DNA of 24,703 nucleotides from Anaerolineae bacterium (GTDB lineage: Bacteria > Chloroflexota > Anaerolineae > B4-G1 > SLSP01), in the NCBI GenBank assembly GCA_016928755.1, contig JAFGKB010000278.1, positions 1-24,703 on the forward strand, written 5' to 3'. The notes below the pieces were generated by a model that saw only the letters and a program-made list of their open reading frames with translations, did not search any database and was not told the origin of the DNA. This document shows positions 6,704-15,035 of this stretch, in pieces. The translations under genes and the position numbers were made by a program. How positions within the stretch are numbered: the first letter of the stretch is position 1; each line of letters opens with the position of its first letter.

Positions 6704-8185
6704 ATGTCATTAACTTCTTTGCCCGACCAATCCTTGATTTTTTTACTCCCGGAGTTAATTCTTCTGGGAGCTATTCTATTAATACTGGCTGTGGACCTAC
6801 TGGCACCGGTCGCCCGGCGTTGGATTCTATATCTGAGCCTCTTGGGGGTGGTGGGGGCCGGTGGTGCTACGGTGTCCCTGTGGGGTGTGAATCGCCGGGT
6901 TTTCGCTGTCCTCTCGCTGGATAATTTTGCCTTGTCTGTTAACGTTATTGCCTTGATCGCCGTCGCTGTCGTGATTATGATTTCCAAGGACTATGCTTAT
7001 ACTAACGATAATCAACCGGCACTCTTCTACACATTGCTTCTCTTCTCCGCTATTAATATCTGTTTCTTGGGCGCGGCCACTAACCTGGTGATGATTATGC
7101 TCTGTTTCGACTTTTTGAGCATCGGGGCCTATATTCTGACCGGTTTCCCACGCGGTGACCTACATGCAAATGAGGCGGCATTGAAATACTTCCTCTATGG
7201 CTCAACCCTTTCGGCTGTGTTGCTGTATGCTATGTCCTGGCTCTATGGATTCACCGGCAGCACCGACCTTGTGGGTATTGCCCAGGGACTTCAGAATTGG
7301 TCGGTGGAAGCTATACAACAAGGGGGATCGCCATTGGTCTTTGTGCCGCTACTGGTTTTAATGGTCGCGGGTCTCTCCTACAAAGTAGCTGCGGCTCCTT
7401 TCCACCAATGGGCACCGGATGTCTATGAAGGCGCACCATTGCCGGTCGCCGCGTTTATCTCGGTTGGACCAAAACTCGCGGGGCTGGCACTCTTTGTCCG
7501 TGTGACCTTGGTCCTTTTCCCCGCCACCCTCCAGCTAGGAATGCGGTGGCGGTGGCCGTTACTGGGATTAATCGCCGTCTCTAGTATGACTTTTGGAAAT
7601 CTGGCTGCTTTGTGGCAAGATAATATCAAGCGGTTGTTGGCTTATTCCAGTATTGCCCAGGTGGGGTATATGCTTATCGGGATCACCGTTGCTTCCGAAG
7701 ATGGCATAGCGGCGGTGCTCTTCTATATGCTGGCTTATGTATTTGCGAATTTAGGTATTTTCACGGCGATCACTATTTACGAGTCTCAAACCGGCGCGGT
7801 CAATATCGGGGATTATGCCGGTGCTCATAAGCGTGCTCCATTTCTGGCTTTCGTAACCACTTTCTGTCTATTGGCCTTAGTGGGGTTTCCTACTACAGGA
7901 GGATTTGTGGGCAAGTTAGGACTTTTTGCCGCAGCTATTAAGGGTGGGTTGGGGTGGTTGGCTCTCTTAGCCGTGATTAATAGTGTAATCTCACTCGCTT
8001 ACTATTGGCGCGTTATCCGTGCCATGTATTTTACCCCCTTGTGGACTGAATCCCCTGTAGAAATCTCCGGCATATACCAGGTTGCTCTTGGTGTCACATT
8101 AGGGGGGGTGCTGTTTCTGGGATTGTTACCCCAGTTTGTACTCCCTTTATTCCAGGCCGCTGCCCATGTCTTCTTCAGTCATTAA
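6704..8185 (+). CDS. nuoN: NADH-quinone oxidoreductase subunit N
   Basis: Antiporter-like pumping subunit of complex I, innermost of the three large ones. The 493 residues have about 14 predicted helices. Family blocks are FLPELILLGAILLILAVDL at the N-terminus, KVAAAPFHQWAPDVYEGAP (Lys227 in the broken helix), SVGPKLAGLALFVR and LAYSSIAQVGYMLIG. Start ATG 6704 follows AAGG at 6691-6694 and lies 12 bases after the nuoM stop. It is the last nuo gene. No hairpin terminator is visible after it, so some read-through into the ATPase operon is possible despite the new promoter at 8205. Confidence 0.95.
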   Translation: MSLTSLPDQSLIFLLPELILLGAILLILAVDLLAPVARRWILYLSLLGVVGAGGATVSLWGVNRRVFAVLSLDNFALSVNVIALIAVAVVIMISKDYAYTNDNQPALFYTLLLFSAINICFLGAATNLVMIMLCFDFLSIGAYILTGFPRGDLHANEAALKYFLYGSTLSAVLLYAMSWLYGFTGSTDLVGIAQGLQNWSVEAIQQGGSPLVFVPLLVLMVAGLSYKVAAAPFHQWAPDVYEGAPLPVAAFISVGPKLAGLALFVRVTLVLFPATLQLGMRWRWPLLGLIAVSSMTFGNLAALWQDNIKRLLAYSSIAQVGYMLIGITVASEDGIAAVLFYMLAYVFANLGIFTAITIYESQTGAVNIGDYAGAHKRAPFLAFVTTFCLLALVGFPTTGGFVGKLGLFAAAIKGGLGWLALLAVINSVISLAYYWRVIRAMYFTPLWTESPVEISGIYQVALGVTLGGVLFLGLLPQFVLPLFQAAAHVFFSH

Positions 8186-8204
8186 GATGTCTGACTTCTG
8201 TGAT

Positions 8205-8232
8205 TTGCTTTTATAAGAGAAATAACTATAAT
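8205..8232 (+). promoter_or_regulatory. Sigma70-type promoter of the V/A-ATPase operon
   Basis: TTGCTT (8205-8210) and a perfect TATAAT (8227-8232) are 16 bases apart, in the 115-base gap between nuoN and the first ATPase gene. Transcription would begin near 8239, giving a leader of about 60 bases. GAGG at 8290-8293 serves the GTG start at 8301. Confidence 0.6.
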
Positions 8233-8300
8233 CTACATTGGTCGCGAACTAAATAACGAAGCGCGATAGTATGATTTTAGTTAGATAATGAGGAATAATT

Positions 8301-8615
8301 GTGAACCAAGAAACTGTAGCTCGTATATTGTCGATAGAGCAACGAGCGACGCAGGTATATGATGATGCCCGTCGTCAATCGGCGGATATTATTAGTGGGG
8401 CGCGTAAGTCGGCTTCTTCTGCAGAGGAGAAGATTTTGACCGCGGCCCGGCAAGAAGCTGAACAGATCGTTGCTAGTGGACGTGAAGCAGCAGAATCAGA
8501 ACGTGCCCGTATTCTTGAGAAGGCGGAGGCTGATGCCCAACACCTGGAATCCATCGCGACACAACATTTTGATGCTGCGGTGCAGTACGTGTTGGACCAG
8601 GTTATAGGCAGTTAG
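8301..8615 (+). CDS. V/A-type ATPase peripheral-stalk subunit H (G)
   Basis: Small soluble stalk protein that pairs with subunit E as a right-handed coiled coil joining the A3B3 head to subunit I. The 104 residues are almost entirely charged, Ala-rich helix (EEKILTAARQEAEQIVASGREAAESERARILEKAEADAQ) without membrane segments, which fits the family. Start is GTG 8301, with GAGG eight bases upstream. Assignment rests on composition, length and position at the head of the ATPase operon, since this subunit is poorly conserved in sequence. Confidence 0.8.
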   Translation: MNQETVARILSIEQRATQVYDDARRQSADIISGARKSASSAEEKILTAARQEAEQIVASGREAAESERARILEKAEADAQHLESIATQHFDAAVQYVLDQVIGS

Positions 8616-8620
8616 CAGAG

Positions 8621-9706
8621 ATGTCACCTAGTGGTGTAACGGCTTACGCCCGAGTCCACGCCACAGTGCGCGCGCTATATTCCTATATGTTGACTTTCCC
8701 TATGTGGGAGTCACTTATTCAAGCACAGGACTTTGATGCAGTTTTAAATCTGTTATCAAAGTCCATCTATGCTCCCTATCTTGAATTAGACCGGCATTTA
8801 TTAACTCCCCGCCGTGTCGTTTACCAGATTCGTCGGCACCTTGCCGATGTCTATGAGAAACTCATCCGTCTGACCCCACAACCCGGCAGCCAACTCCTCC
8901 AACAATTGTGGCGGCATTATGAGGTTGATAACCTCAAAGCTGCATTGCGCGGGGTTGAGACCGGTGCTTCGTGGGATGCCGTGTTACATCTGTTGTATCC
9001 GATGTCCAAGTACATTACGGTAACCGCCGAGGATTTGGAGCGCGTGGTCCGCAGTCGTGATATGTTCCAGGCTATCGAATCTATTTCTCATACCCCTTAC
9101 TACGAGACTCTTGTCCATGCCTTGTCCCGTTATCGTACTGAGAAAAGTCTGTTCCCCCTTGAAGTTGCCTTGGATTTGACCTATCGCCGTAGCTTATGGG
9201 CGAGTATCTATGAACTCAGGGGTGCTGATTTGGAGCATGCCTTGCGTATGATCGGCACACCTTTAGATATAGATAATCTGCTGTGGGCTATTCGTTATCG
9301 TGTCTTCCACCATCTTTCCGAACAGGAAATTATCAACTACACATTGCCAATGGGATACAAAGTTCAAGATGCCCATATCCGGGCCATCGCAGCCGGGGAT
9401 AATCTTGCCGAGATTGTCGCCCATATCTATCCCGGTTTGGAAGGGTTGGAACGTCTAAATCTCAACCCGCGTGAGGGTGTCGCTATGTTGGAAGTTGCCC
9501 TCCAGCGTCGTTTCATAGACTTGTGTAAATCGACATTTATCGGTAATCCTTTTAATATCGGCATTCCGGCAGCCTATTTATGGCTCAATGAACACGAGAT
9601 CCGGGACTTAACTGTCCTAGTTGAGGCCAAGGCTTCCCATACCCCCCTGGATATCTTCTTACCCTTACTGGAATTCTATCCTTTATTGTCCAGGAGTACG
9701 GATTAG
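8621..9706 (+). CDS. atpC: V/A-type ATPase subunit C (d)
   Basis: Funnel-shaped soluble subunit that couples the central shaft (D/F) to the membrane K ring. The 361 residues are mostly helical with no membrane segment. The N-terminus AYARVHATVRALYSYML and later DNLKAALRG, DIDNLLWAIRYR and NPFNIGIPAAYLWLNEHEIRDL match the three-fold repeated helical fold of the C/AC39/d family; the repeating 'D-x-x-N-L' pattern is visible. Start ATG 8621 is five bases after the subunit H stop with only a weak upstream AG-rich site, so coupling to H is likely. In archaeal-type operons this gene normally follows E; here it comes before I. Confidence 0.92.
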   Translation: MSPSGVTAYARVHATVRALYSYMLTFPMWESLIQAQDFDAVLNLLSKSIYAPYLELDRHLLTPRRVVYQIRRHLADVYEKLIRLTPQPGSQLLQQLWRHYEVDNLKAALRGVETGASWDAVLHLLYPMSKYITVTAEDLERVVRSRDMFQAIESISHTPYYETLVHALSRYRTEKSLFPLEVALDLTYRRSLWASIYELRGADLEHALRMIGTPLDIDNLLWAIRYRVFHHLSEQEIINYTLPMGYKVQDAHIRAIAAGDNLAEIVAHIYPGLEGLERLNLNPREGVAMLEVALQRRFIDLCKSTFIGNPFNIGIPAAYLWLNEHEIRDLTVLVEAKASHTPLDIFLPLLEFYPLLSRSTD

Positions 9707-9724
9707 TAAGGTGGGTAATGTTTA

Positions 9725-9817
9725 ATGACGCTAGGACGAGTTTTATTTATGGAGCTGTTTAACTTAATGCTGGGTAAGATCCCAAAGTTGGTGCGAGTAT
9801 GTTTCGATCCCAAATAA
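9725..9817 (+). CDS. Possible 30-residue leader ORF before subunit I
   Basis: ATG at 9725 has AAGGTGGG (9708-9715) nine bases upstream, a better ribosome site than subunit I itself. The frame runs 30 codons, MTLGRVLFMELFNLMLGKIP then KLVRVCFDPK, and stops at TAA 9815-9817. That stop overlaps by one base the in-frame ATG at 9817 of subunit I. The overlap is the classic arrangement for translational coupling. The peptide has no known family, and the ORF could be chance; the 92-base gap without any strong site for subunit I is the main support. Confidence 0.3.
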   Translation: MTLGRVLFMELFNLMLGKIPKLVRVCFDPK

Positions 9818-11763
9818 TGAGTAAAGTTGAGCTAATCGTCCCGGAACGGGACGTTGTACCGGTAACCGAAGCTCTGGCGGCCTCCGATGTGTTTCATTTG
9901 GCCAAGTCTAACCAGGTTGTGGCGGATGGTGCTGCCCGGCATGCTAATGAATGGCACGAGCGGGCGACAACATTTATCACTCTTGAGCAGCGTATCTTAA
10001 ATGTGATGAAGTCCCTAAATGTAGATGAGGGCTTGCCACCATCAGAGCAACTCCATTTAATTGGGTCTAATGTAGCACTACGTGATATTGAACTCCTGGA
10101 ACAGGAGGCAGAAGGCCCGGTTCATGAATTTGAGGCCGCCCAATTGAAACTGACCCAATTACAGCGTTATTTAAGTCAACTGGAACCTATTGCCGAGCTT
10201 GATGTGAATCTGGGAGACTTGCGCAATATGCGCTATACCTTCGCCCTTATCGGTACTATCCCGGTCACAAACATAGACCGTTTGCAGAGCAGTCTGGAAC
10301 ATATTCCATTTGTTCTGGTAACTCTGCGCCAGGAAGACCACCTGGCGGTGGTGGTGCTCTTTGGTATGCAGCGTGATGCCGCAATCCTCAATCGTGCTGC
10401 CCGTAGTGCTTATCTCAATCCACTTCACCCCCCAAAAGGGTATCGGGGCACTCCGGGTGAGGCTATCGCGGCTTTGAAGGACAATATCGCCCGGACTCAA
10501 CAACGGATTATGGAAAGTCAGGCCTCAATCGACCGCATTCATGAGACCCGTATCCGTCATCTACGGCATCTCTTGTGGCGTATCCGTGCCAGCCGTAAGC
10601 TGGTGGAGACTATTGCCGAGTATGGCCGCTTGCGTTACACCTACTTAATCACCGGCTGGGTTCCAGAGTGCAAATTGGAAACATTGCAGGAAAAGGTGGC
10701 GGAAGTCTCTGACCAGGTGGTTATTGAGACCAGCCCCCCATATGCAGATGAACGGGTTCCCGTCGTATTAGATAACCCCTCATTGTTAAAATCTTTTGAG
10801 GGACTGGTGACTAACTACGGTTATCCAGCTTATGGTGAATTAGACCCCACTCCCGTGGTTGCTCTTACTTATCCCTTAGTGTTCGGGATTATGTTTGGCG
10901 ATGTGGGACATGGTCTGTTCTTGTTTCTCTTAGGTATTCTTTTGCTCAGTGGTGCGATCCGATCTTTACGCAAGCTGGCGGGTATGGGCGGGATTCTTAT
11001 CGGTTGCGGGATCATGGCTATGATTTTTGGTTTCCTCTATGGCAGCATTTTTGGCTTTGAGGAAATTCTTCGTCCGCTATGGATTAAACCCCTTGAGGAT
11101 ATCATGGATATTTTGATTGCGGCTGTGGTTGCCGGTGTTGCCCTATTGAACCTGGGTATGCTCAACCATATTGGCAACGCGGCGTTGTCGCGACAATGGG
11201 GGAAGCTATTCTTCAGCCATAACGGTGTTGTCGGGATGGCTTTTTATTGGTCTTTCATTGGCTTATTGGTCGGGAGTCTTATTCCCGACATGCCCATAAG
11301 CGCCTCTGTCTTTGGTATCTTGACTGTAATCACCGGGGGGCTGGTGGCATTTTCTGAGATTTTTGAGCATTTAGTCGATGGCCAGCGTCCCTTAATCGAG
11401 GGCGGCGTGGGTACTTATGTGATGCAGGCTTTCTTCGAGTTATTTGAGGTTGTTATCGGACTATTGAGTAACACCCTTTCTTATATCCGTATGGGGGCTT
11501 TTGCCGTTGCTCACGGTGCTCTAAGTCTGGTTGTGTTTATCATAGCCGACATCGTCAGCCCGGAGAAAGGTCTGGGTTATTGGGTTGTCGTTGTATTGGG
11601 GAACCTATTTGTGATTGGTTTTGAAGGCATGATTGTTGCTATTCAGACGTTACGCCTGGAGTATTATGAGTTTTTCAGTAAGTTCTTTTCTGGTGGGGGA
11701 GAACACTACCACCCCTTGAAATTAATATCAGAAGAAGGAAATAAATCTTATCAGGAGGCATAG
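9799..11763 (+). CDS. atpI: V/A-type ATPase subunit I (a), membrane stator
   Basis: Large stator subunit providing the ion half-channels and anchoring the peripheral stalks. The 654 residues have a soluble N-terminal half (about 1-350) with coiled-coil segments near 90-130 and 225-265. A membrane half of seven or eight helices begins near LTYPLVFGIMFGDVGHGLFL, the family signature. The essential channel arginine is Arg564 in NTLSYIRMGAFAVAHGAL. Length is normal for the bacterial/archaeal protein. Two starts are possible: ATG 9799 with only a weak site, or ATG 9817 (MSKVELIVPERD), which overlaps the stop of a small upstream ORF. The N-terminus from either fits homologues, which begin with 'M-x-K-V-x-L/I'. 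Confidence 0.94.
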   Translation: MFRSQIMSKVELIVPERDVVPVTEALAASDVFHLAKSNQVVADGAARHANEWHERATTFITLEQRILNVMKSLNVDEGLPPSEQLHLIGSNVALRDIELLEQEAEGPVHEFEAAQLKLTQLQRYLSQLEPIAELDVNLGDLRNMRYTFALIGTIPVTNIDRLQSSLEHIPFVLVTLRQEDHLAVVVLFGMQRDAAILNRAARSAYLNPLHPPKGYRGTPGEAIAALKDNIARTQQRIMESQASIDRIHETRIRHLRHLLWRIRASRKLVETIAEYGRLRYTYLITGWVPECKLETLQEKVAEVSDQVVIETSPPYADERVPVVLDNPSLLKSFEGLVTNYGYPAYGELDPTPVVALTYPLVFGIMFGDVGHGLFLFLLGILLLSGAIRSLRKLAGMGGILIGCGIMAMIFGFLYGSIFGFEEILRPLWIKPLEDIMDILIAAVVAGVALLNLGMLNHIGNAALSRQWGKLFFSHNGVVGMAFYWSFIGLLVGSLIPDMPISASVFGILTVITGGLVAFSEIFEHLVDGQRPLIEGGVGTYVMQAFFELFEVVIGLLSNTLSYIRMGAFAVAHGALSLVVFIIADIVSPEKGLGYWVVVVLGNLFVIGFEGMIVAIQTLRLEYYEFFSKFFSGGGEHYHPLKLISEEGNKSYQEA

Positions 11764-11765
11764 AG

Positions 11766-12200
11766 ATGATGGTTGTAATAGCTTTATTAGCTGGACTTTT
11801 ACCCTTAATTCCTGCGATCATGTTCGCATTGAAACGCCGGAGCACTGCTCCGGGAGAAATTACCCGTGAGTTAGCATTTGGGCTTAGTGGTATCAATATT
11901 GTGGTGGCCTTAATGGTTGTGGGCTTAGGCATAGTATGGTGGTTCGCCCCATCGGCAGTCTTTGCCGCCGGTGTGTTCCAGGAAGTACAGAGTGACCCCT
12001 ATGTTACCCTCGCGGCGGCCTTGGCCGTCAGTGTCGGTTCTATTAGTGCTGCCTATGCTGTAAGTACTACCGGCTCTGCTGCTGTTGGTGCTATTGCGGA
12101 AAAACCCGAAGTCTTTGGGCGTGCTCTTATTTTTGTAGGTCTTGCCGAAGGTGTGGCTATTTACGGCTTGATTATTGCTTTCATGATTTTGCAGAGGTAG
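11766..12200 (+). CDS. atpK: V/A-type ATPase membrane rotor subunit K (c-ring proteolipid)
   Basis: Ring subunit that carries ions across the membrane. The 144 residues have four hydrophobic segments (about 2-22, 36-62, 79-104, 117-142). The last two form the standard rotor hairpin: GSAAVGAIAEKPEVFGRALIF and GLAEGVAIYGLIIAFMIL, with Glu128 as the ion-binding carboxylate, closely resembling the Thermus-type subunit. The first two segments show no matching carboxylate and no clear similarity to a second hairpin. An AVFAAG stretch (65-70) could be a signal-peptidase site, which would leave a two-helix mature protein. AGGAGG lies seven bases before ATG 11766, the strongest ribosome site in the operon, as expected for a multi-copy ring subunit. 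Confidence 0.93.
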   Translation: MMVVIALLAGLLPLIPAIMFALKRRSTAPGEITRELAFGLSGINIVVALMVVGLGIVWWFAPSAVFAAGVFQEVQSDPYVTLAAALAVSVGSISAAYAVSTTGSAAVGAIAEKPEVFGRALIFVGLAEGVAIYGLIIAFMILQR

Positions 12201-12218
12201 AGCAGGTCATCGTAAATT

Positions 12219-12524
12219 ATGAAACCGCTGGTTATAGGCAGCCAGGATGCTGTTTGGGGGTTTGCGTTGGTAGGCTTGCGCGGCCAGATTGTGGCAACTG
12301 AGCAAGAGTTACTACAAGCTCTTGATAATGCTCTGGGTGATAAAGAAATTGGTATTGTATTGGTGACTGAGGATGTGGCTAATTTAGCGCGCCAACGTGT
12401 CGATATGCTGATGGCCCATAGCGCCACCCCGTTGGTGGTTGAAATTCCCGGACCGGGAGGGCCATCTCCTGACCGGCCACCGCTTAGTGAGATACTGCGT
12501 CAAACCATTGGTGTCAAAATATGA
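12219..12524 (+). CDS. atpF: V/A-type ATPase subunit F
   Basis: Small Rossmann-like subunit at the base of the central shaft, bound to subunit D. The 101 residues show the family layout: MKPLVIGSQDAVWGFALVGL at the start, GIVLVTEDVANLARQRVD in the middle, and PLVVEIPGPGGPSPDRPPLSEILRQTIGVKI at the end. No membrane segments. Length is normal. It follows subunit K by 18 bases. In most bacterial and archaeal operons F lies between C and A; here it lies between K and E. Confidence 0.94.
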   Translation: MKPLVIGSQDAVWGFALVGLRGQIVATEQELLQALDNALGDKEIGIVLVTEDVANLARQRVDMLMAHSATPLVVEIPGPGGPSPDRPPLSEILRQTIGVKI

Positions 12525-12534
12525 TTATACATAG

Positions 12535-12549
12535 GAGTGATTATCACTC
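12535..12549 (+). terminator. Small hairpin between F and E, possible attenuator or processing site
   Basis: GAGTGA, loop TTA, TCACTC forms a perfect 6-bp stem followed by TTTCT. It is too weak to be a confident terminator but lies in the only sizeable gap between the soluble-domain genes, directly before the GGGGGG ribosome site of subunit E. It might adjust downstream expression or mRNA stability. Confidence 0.25.
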
Positions 12550-12564
12550 TTTCTGGGGGGAAAT

Positions 12565-13260
12565 ATGGTAATGCAACACAGCCAGCCCGCTCATGGGGGG
12601 GATGGTGTTCAACAAGGACGGCAGACGTTCGCTTCACGTGGTCGCCGGAATGATATTGAAGCGCTTGAGGCTGCAATTATGGCCGAGGCTGAGGATGAAG
12701 CTCGGCAGATTCTTGATGAGGCACATTTGAAGGCCAAAGCTATCTATCAACAAGCTCAGGCTAAGGCCCATGAGGAGCGCGAGGCCCTTCTATCGCAGGC
12801 CCATGAAGAAGCCGCTGCTTTACGGAGTGGGACTTTGGCGACGACGCAATTGGAAGCACAGACATTAAAACTTCGTCGCCGGGAAAGAATATTGGATCAA
12901 GTCTTTAATGAAGTTTCTAAAAAGTTAATGACTATGCTGCAATCACCATCTTACCAACAATCAGCTTATGGCTTGTTACAAGAAGCCATAGAACATCTAA
13001 ATATCCAAGAGGTAGCGTTGGTTATCCTTGCTGATGAACAGACCCGTACCTTGTTGGGTGTAGATAAATTAAAGGAATTGGAAGCCCAGTATGGTGTAAA
13101 TTTACAGTTTGGGGAGCCTCTAGCTCAGAGTACCGGCGTTATTGTCCAGACAACAGATGCACATCGCCGGTATGATAATACATTGGAGGCCCGTCTGGCA
13201 CGTAAACACGATGTGTTACGTGCTTCTGTGTACCGCATCTTAATGGGGGAATCTCTATGA
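12565..13260 (+). CDS. atpE: V/A-type ATPase peripheral-stalk subunit E
   Basis: Stalk subunit partnering subunit H. The 231 residues fall into three parts: a Gly/Gln-rich, probably disordered leader (1-28); a long charged helix (about 29-115, with repeated Ala/Glu/Lys/Gln-rich heptads); and a globular C-terminal domain (116-231) with LVILADEQTR, GVNLQFGEPLAQSTGVIVQT and NTLEARLARKHDVLRASVYRILMG. The last block is typical of the family head-binding domain. It is some 30 residues longer than usual because of the leader. ATG 12565 has GGGGGG four bases upstream; a second ATG at 12571 is also usable. Its end overlaps subunit A by ATGA. Confidence 0.92.
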   Translation: MVMQHSQPAHGGDGVQQGRQTFASRGRRNDIEALEAAIMAEAEDEARQILDEAHLKAKAIYQQAQAKAHEEREALLSQAHEEAAALRSGTLATTQLEAQTLKLRRRERILDQVFNEVSKKLMTMLQSPSYQQSAYGLLQEAIEHLNIQEVALVILADEQTRTLLGVDKLKELEAQYGVNLQFGEPLAQSTGVIVQTTDAHRRYDNTLEARLARKHDVLRASVYRILMGESL

Positions 13261-15035
13261 CCCAATCCGAGAGCCACCTGATCGCCCAGGTTATTTGGGT
13301 CAACGGCCCGGTTGTGCGTGCTCGTGGTTCTGAGCATGTGGGGATGCTTGAGGTGGTGGAAGTTGGCGATGAACACTTAGTAGGCGAGGTCATCGGATTA
13401 GAGCGGGATATTATTACCATCCAGGTCTATGAGGAAACCGCGGGCCTCCATCCTGGAGCACCGATCTTCGGTACTGGGATGCCGCTCTCCGTTGAGTTAG
13501 GCCCTGGATTGTTACAGAGTATCTTTGATGGCATCCAGCGGCCTCTTCCGGCGATGGAACTGCGCACCGGCTCTTTTATTGGGCGTGGGGTTAAGACTTC
13601 TGCGCTTGACCGCCATAAGAAATGGCAGTTTTCCCCACAGGTCAATATGGGAGATTTGCTCAAGGGCGGAGATATTTTGGGCATAGTCCCGGAGACCGAC
13701 TTAATCGAGCATCGTGTAATGATGCCCCCTAATATATCAGGGGAGCTGACATGGGTGGCATCAGAAGGTGCGTATACTCTCAATGAGCCAATCGCTCGTA
13801 TCCGGACACTGCACGGCGAGGAACCGCTTACACTGCTGCAACGTTGGCCTGTGCGTCGTCCCCGTCCTTATAACCGGCGATTGCCGCCAGATGAGGTGTT
13901 AGTCACCGGGCAGCGGGTATTGGACTCGTTCTTCCCATTGGCTAAGGGGGGGGCGGCCGCTATCCCCGGTGGATTTGGGGCCGGTAAGACGATTACCCAA
14001 CACCAGATCGCAAAGTGGAGTGATGCAGATGTTGTGGTCTACGTGGGCTGCGGTGAACGGGGCAATGAGATGACGGATGTATTGCAGGAATTCCCTGAAC
14101 TGACCGATCCTCGCAGTGGTCATCCCATAATGGAGCGCACAATCCTCATCGCCAATACCTCCAATATGCCGGTGGCGGCCCGTGAAGCCAGTATCTATAC
14201 CGGTATTACTCTGGCGGAGTATTATCGCGATATGGGCTACCATGTGGCGATGATGGCAGATTCCACCTCACGTTGGGCAGAGGCCCTGCGGGAGATTTCG
14301 GGCCGTCTTGAGGAAATGCCGGCAGAAGAAGGTTATCCCGCCTATTTGGCCGCTCGTCTGGCCGGTTTCTATGAGCGCGCCGGGCGCGTGCTAACCCATA
14401 CCGGTAAGATCGGTTCCGTAAGCCTGATCGGTGCTGTCAGCCCACCGGGTGGTGATTTCTCAGAAGCTGTGACACAGCATACCCGCCGTTTTACCCGCTG
14501 TTTTTGGGCCTTGGATAAGACGTTAGCTTCTGCCCGGCACTTTCCGTCAATTAACTGGTTGTCGAGTTACAGTGAGTATGTAGACGAGGTCACGGGCTGG
14601 TGGAAGGCGCAAGGCTTTGCCTCATGGCATAAACTGCGTGAACAGGCACTTGAAATCTTGCAACATGAAAGCCATCTACAGCAGATTGTTAAGTTGGTTG
14701 GGCCTGACGCGCTTCCAGATGACCAACGCTTAATTCTGGAAACAGCTCGTTTGTTGCGTGAGGGTTTCTTACAACAGAATGCCTTGGATGAAGTGGATTC
14801 CTACGCGACCCTTGAAAAGCAGTTCCGCATGCTGGAACTACTTCTTGAATTCCATAACCTCGCCAATCGTATCGTGTCCAAGGGGTGTCCTATTGTTGTT
14901 ATCCATGATCTGCCGGTAGTCAATATGTTGGTGCGTATGAAAACCACTGTGCCTAATGACCAAATGGATCAATTTGATAAAATCCACCATGCTCTAAATG
15001 AGCAGATGGATCAATTAGCGAAGGATTACGTATGA
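13257..15035 (+). CDS. atpA: V/A-type ATPase catalytic subunit A
   Basis: Catalytic subunit of the A3B3 head that hydrolyses or synthesises ATP. The 592 residues are of normal length. The Walker A motif GGFGAGKT is at 238-245 (Lys244). The catalytic glutamate is Glu267 in GCGERGNEM, and MADSTSRWAEALREISGRLEEMPAEEGYPAYL is the A-subunit signature. The extra 'non-homologous' domain typical of A (absent from F-type beta) lies at about 110-200. It starts at ATG 13257, four bases overlapping the E stop (ATGA), and ends by the same four-base overlap with B, so E, A and B are translationally coupled. All catalytic residues are intact. Confidence 0.97.
   Translation: MTQSESHLIAQVIWVNGPVVRARGSEHVGMLEVVEVGDEHLVGEVIGLERDIITIQVYEETAGLHPGAPIFGTGMPLSVELGPGLLQSIFDGIQRPLPAMELRTGSFIGRGVKTSALDRHKKWQFSPQVNMGDLLKGGDILGIVPETDLIEHRVMMPPNISGELTWVASEGAYTLNEPIARIRTLHGEEPLTLLQRWPVRRPRPYNRRLPPDEVLVTGQRVLDSFFPLAKGGAAAIPGGFGAGKTITQHQIAKWSDADVVVYVGCGERGNEMTDVLQEFPELTDPRSGHPIMERTILIANTSNMPVAAREASIYTGITLAEYYRDMGYHVAMMADSTSRWAEALREISGRLEEMPAEEGYPAYLAARLAGFYERAGRVLTHTGKIGSVSLIGAVSPPGGDFSEAVTQHTRRFTRCFWALDKTLASARHFPSINWLSSYSEYVDEVTGWWKAQGFASWHKLREQALEILQHESHLQQIVKLVGPDALPDDQRLILETARLLREGFLQQNALDEVDSYATLEKQFRMLELLLEFHNLANRIVSKGCPIVVIHDLPVVNMLVRMKTTVPNDQMDQFDKIHHALNEQMDQLAKDYV

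Noticed and set aside
8242..8266. TCGCG / CGCGA inverted repeat in the ATPase leader
   Set aside because: Only five bases per arm with a 15-base gap; likely chance, though it lies just after the predicted transcription start.
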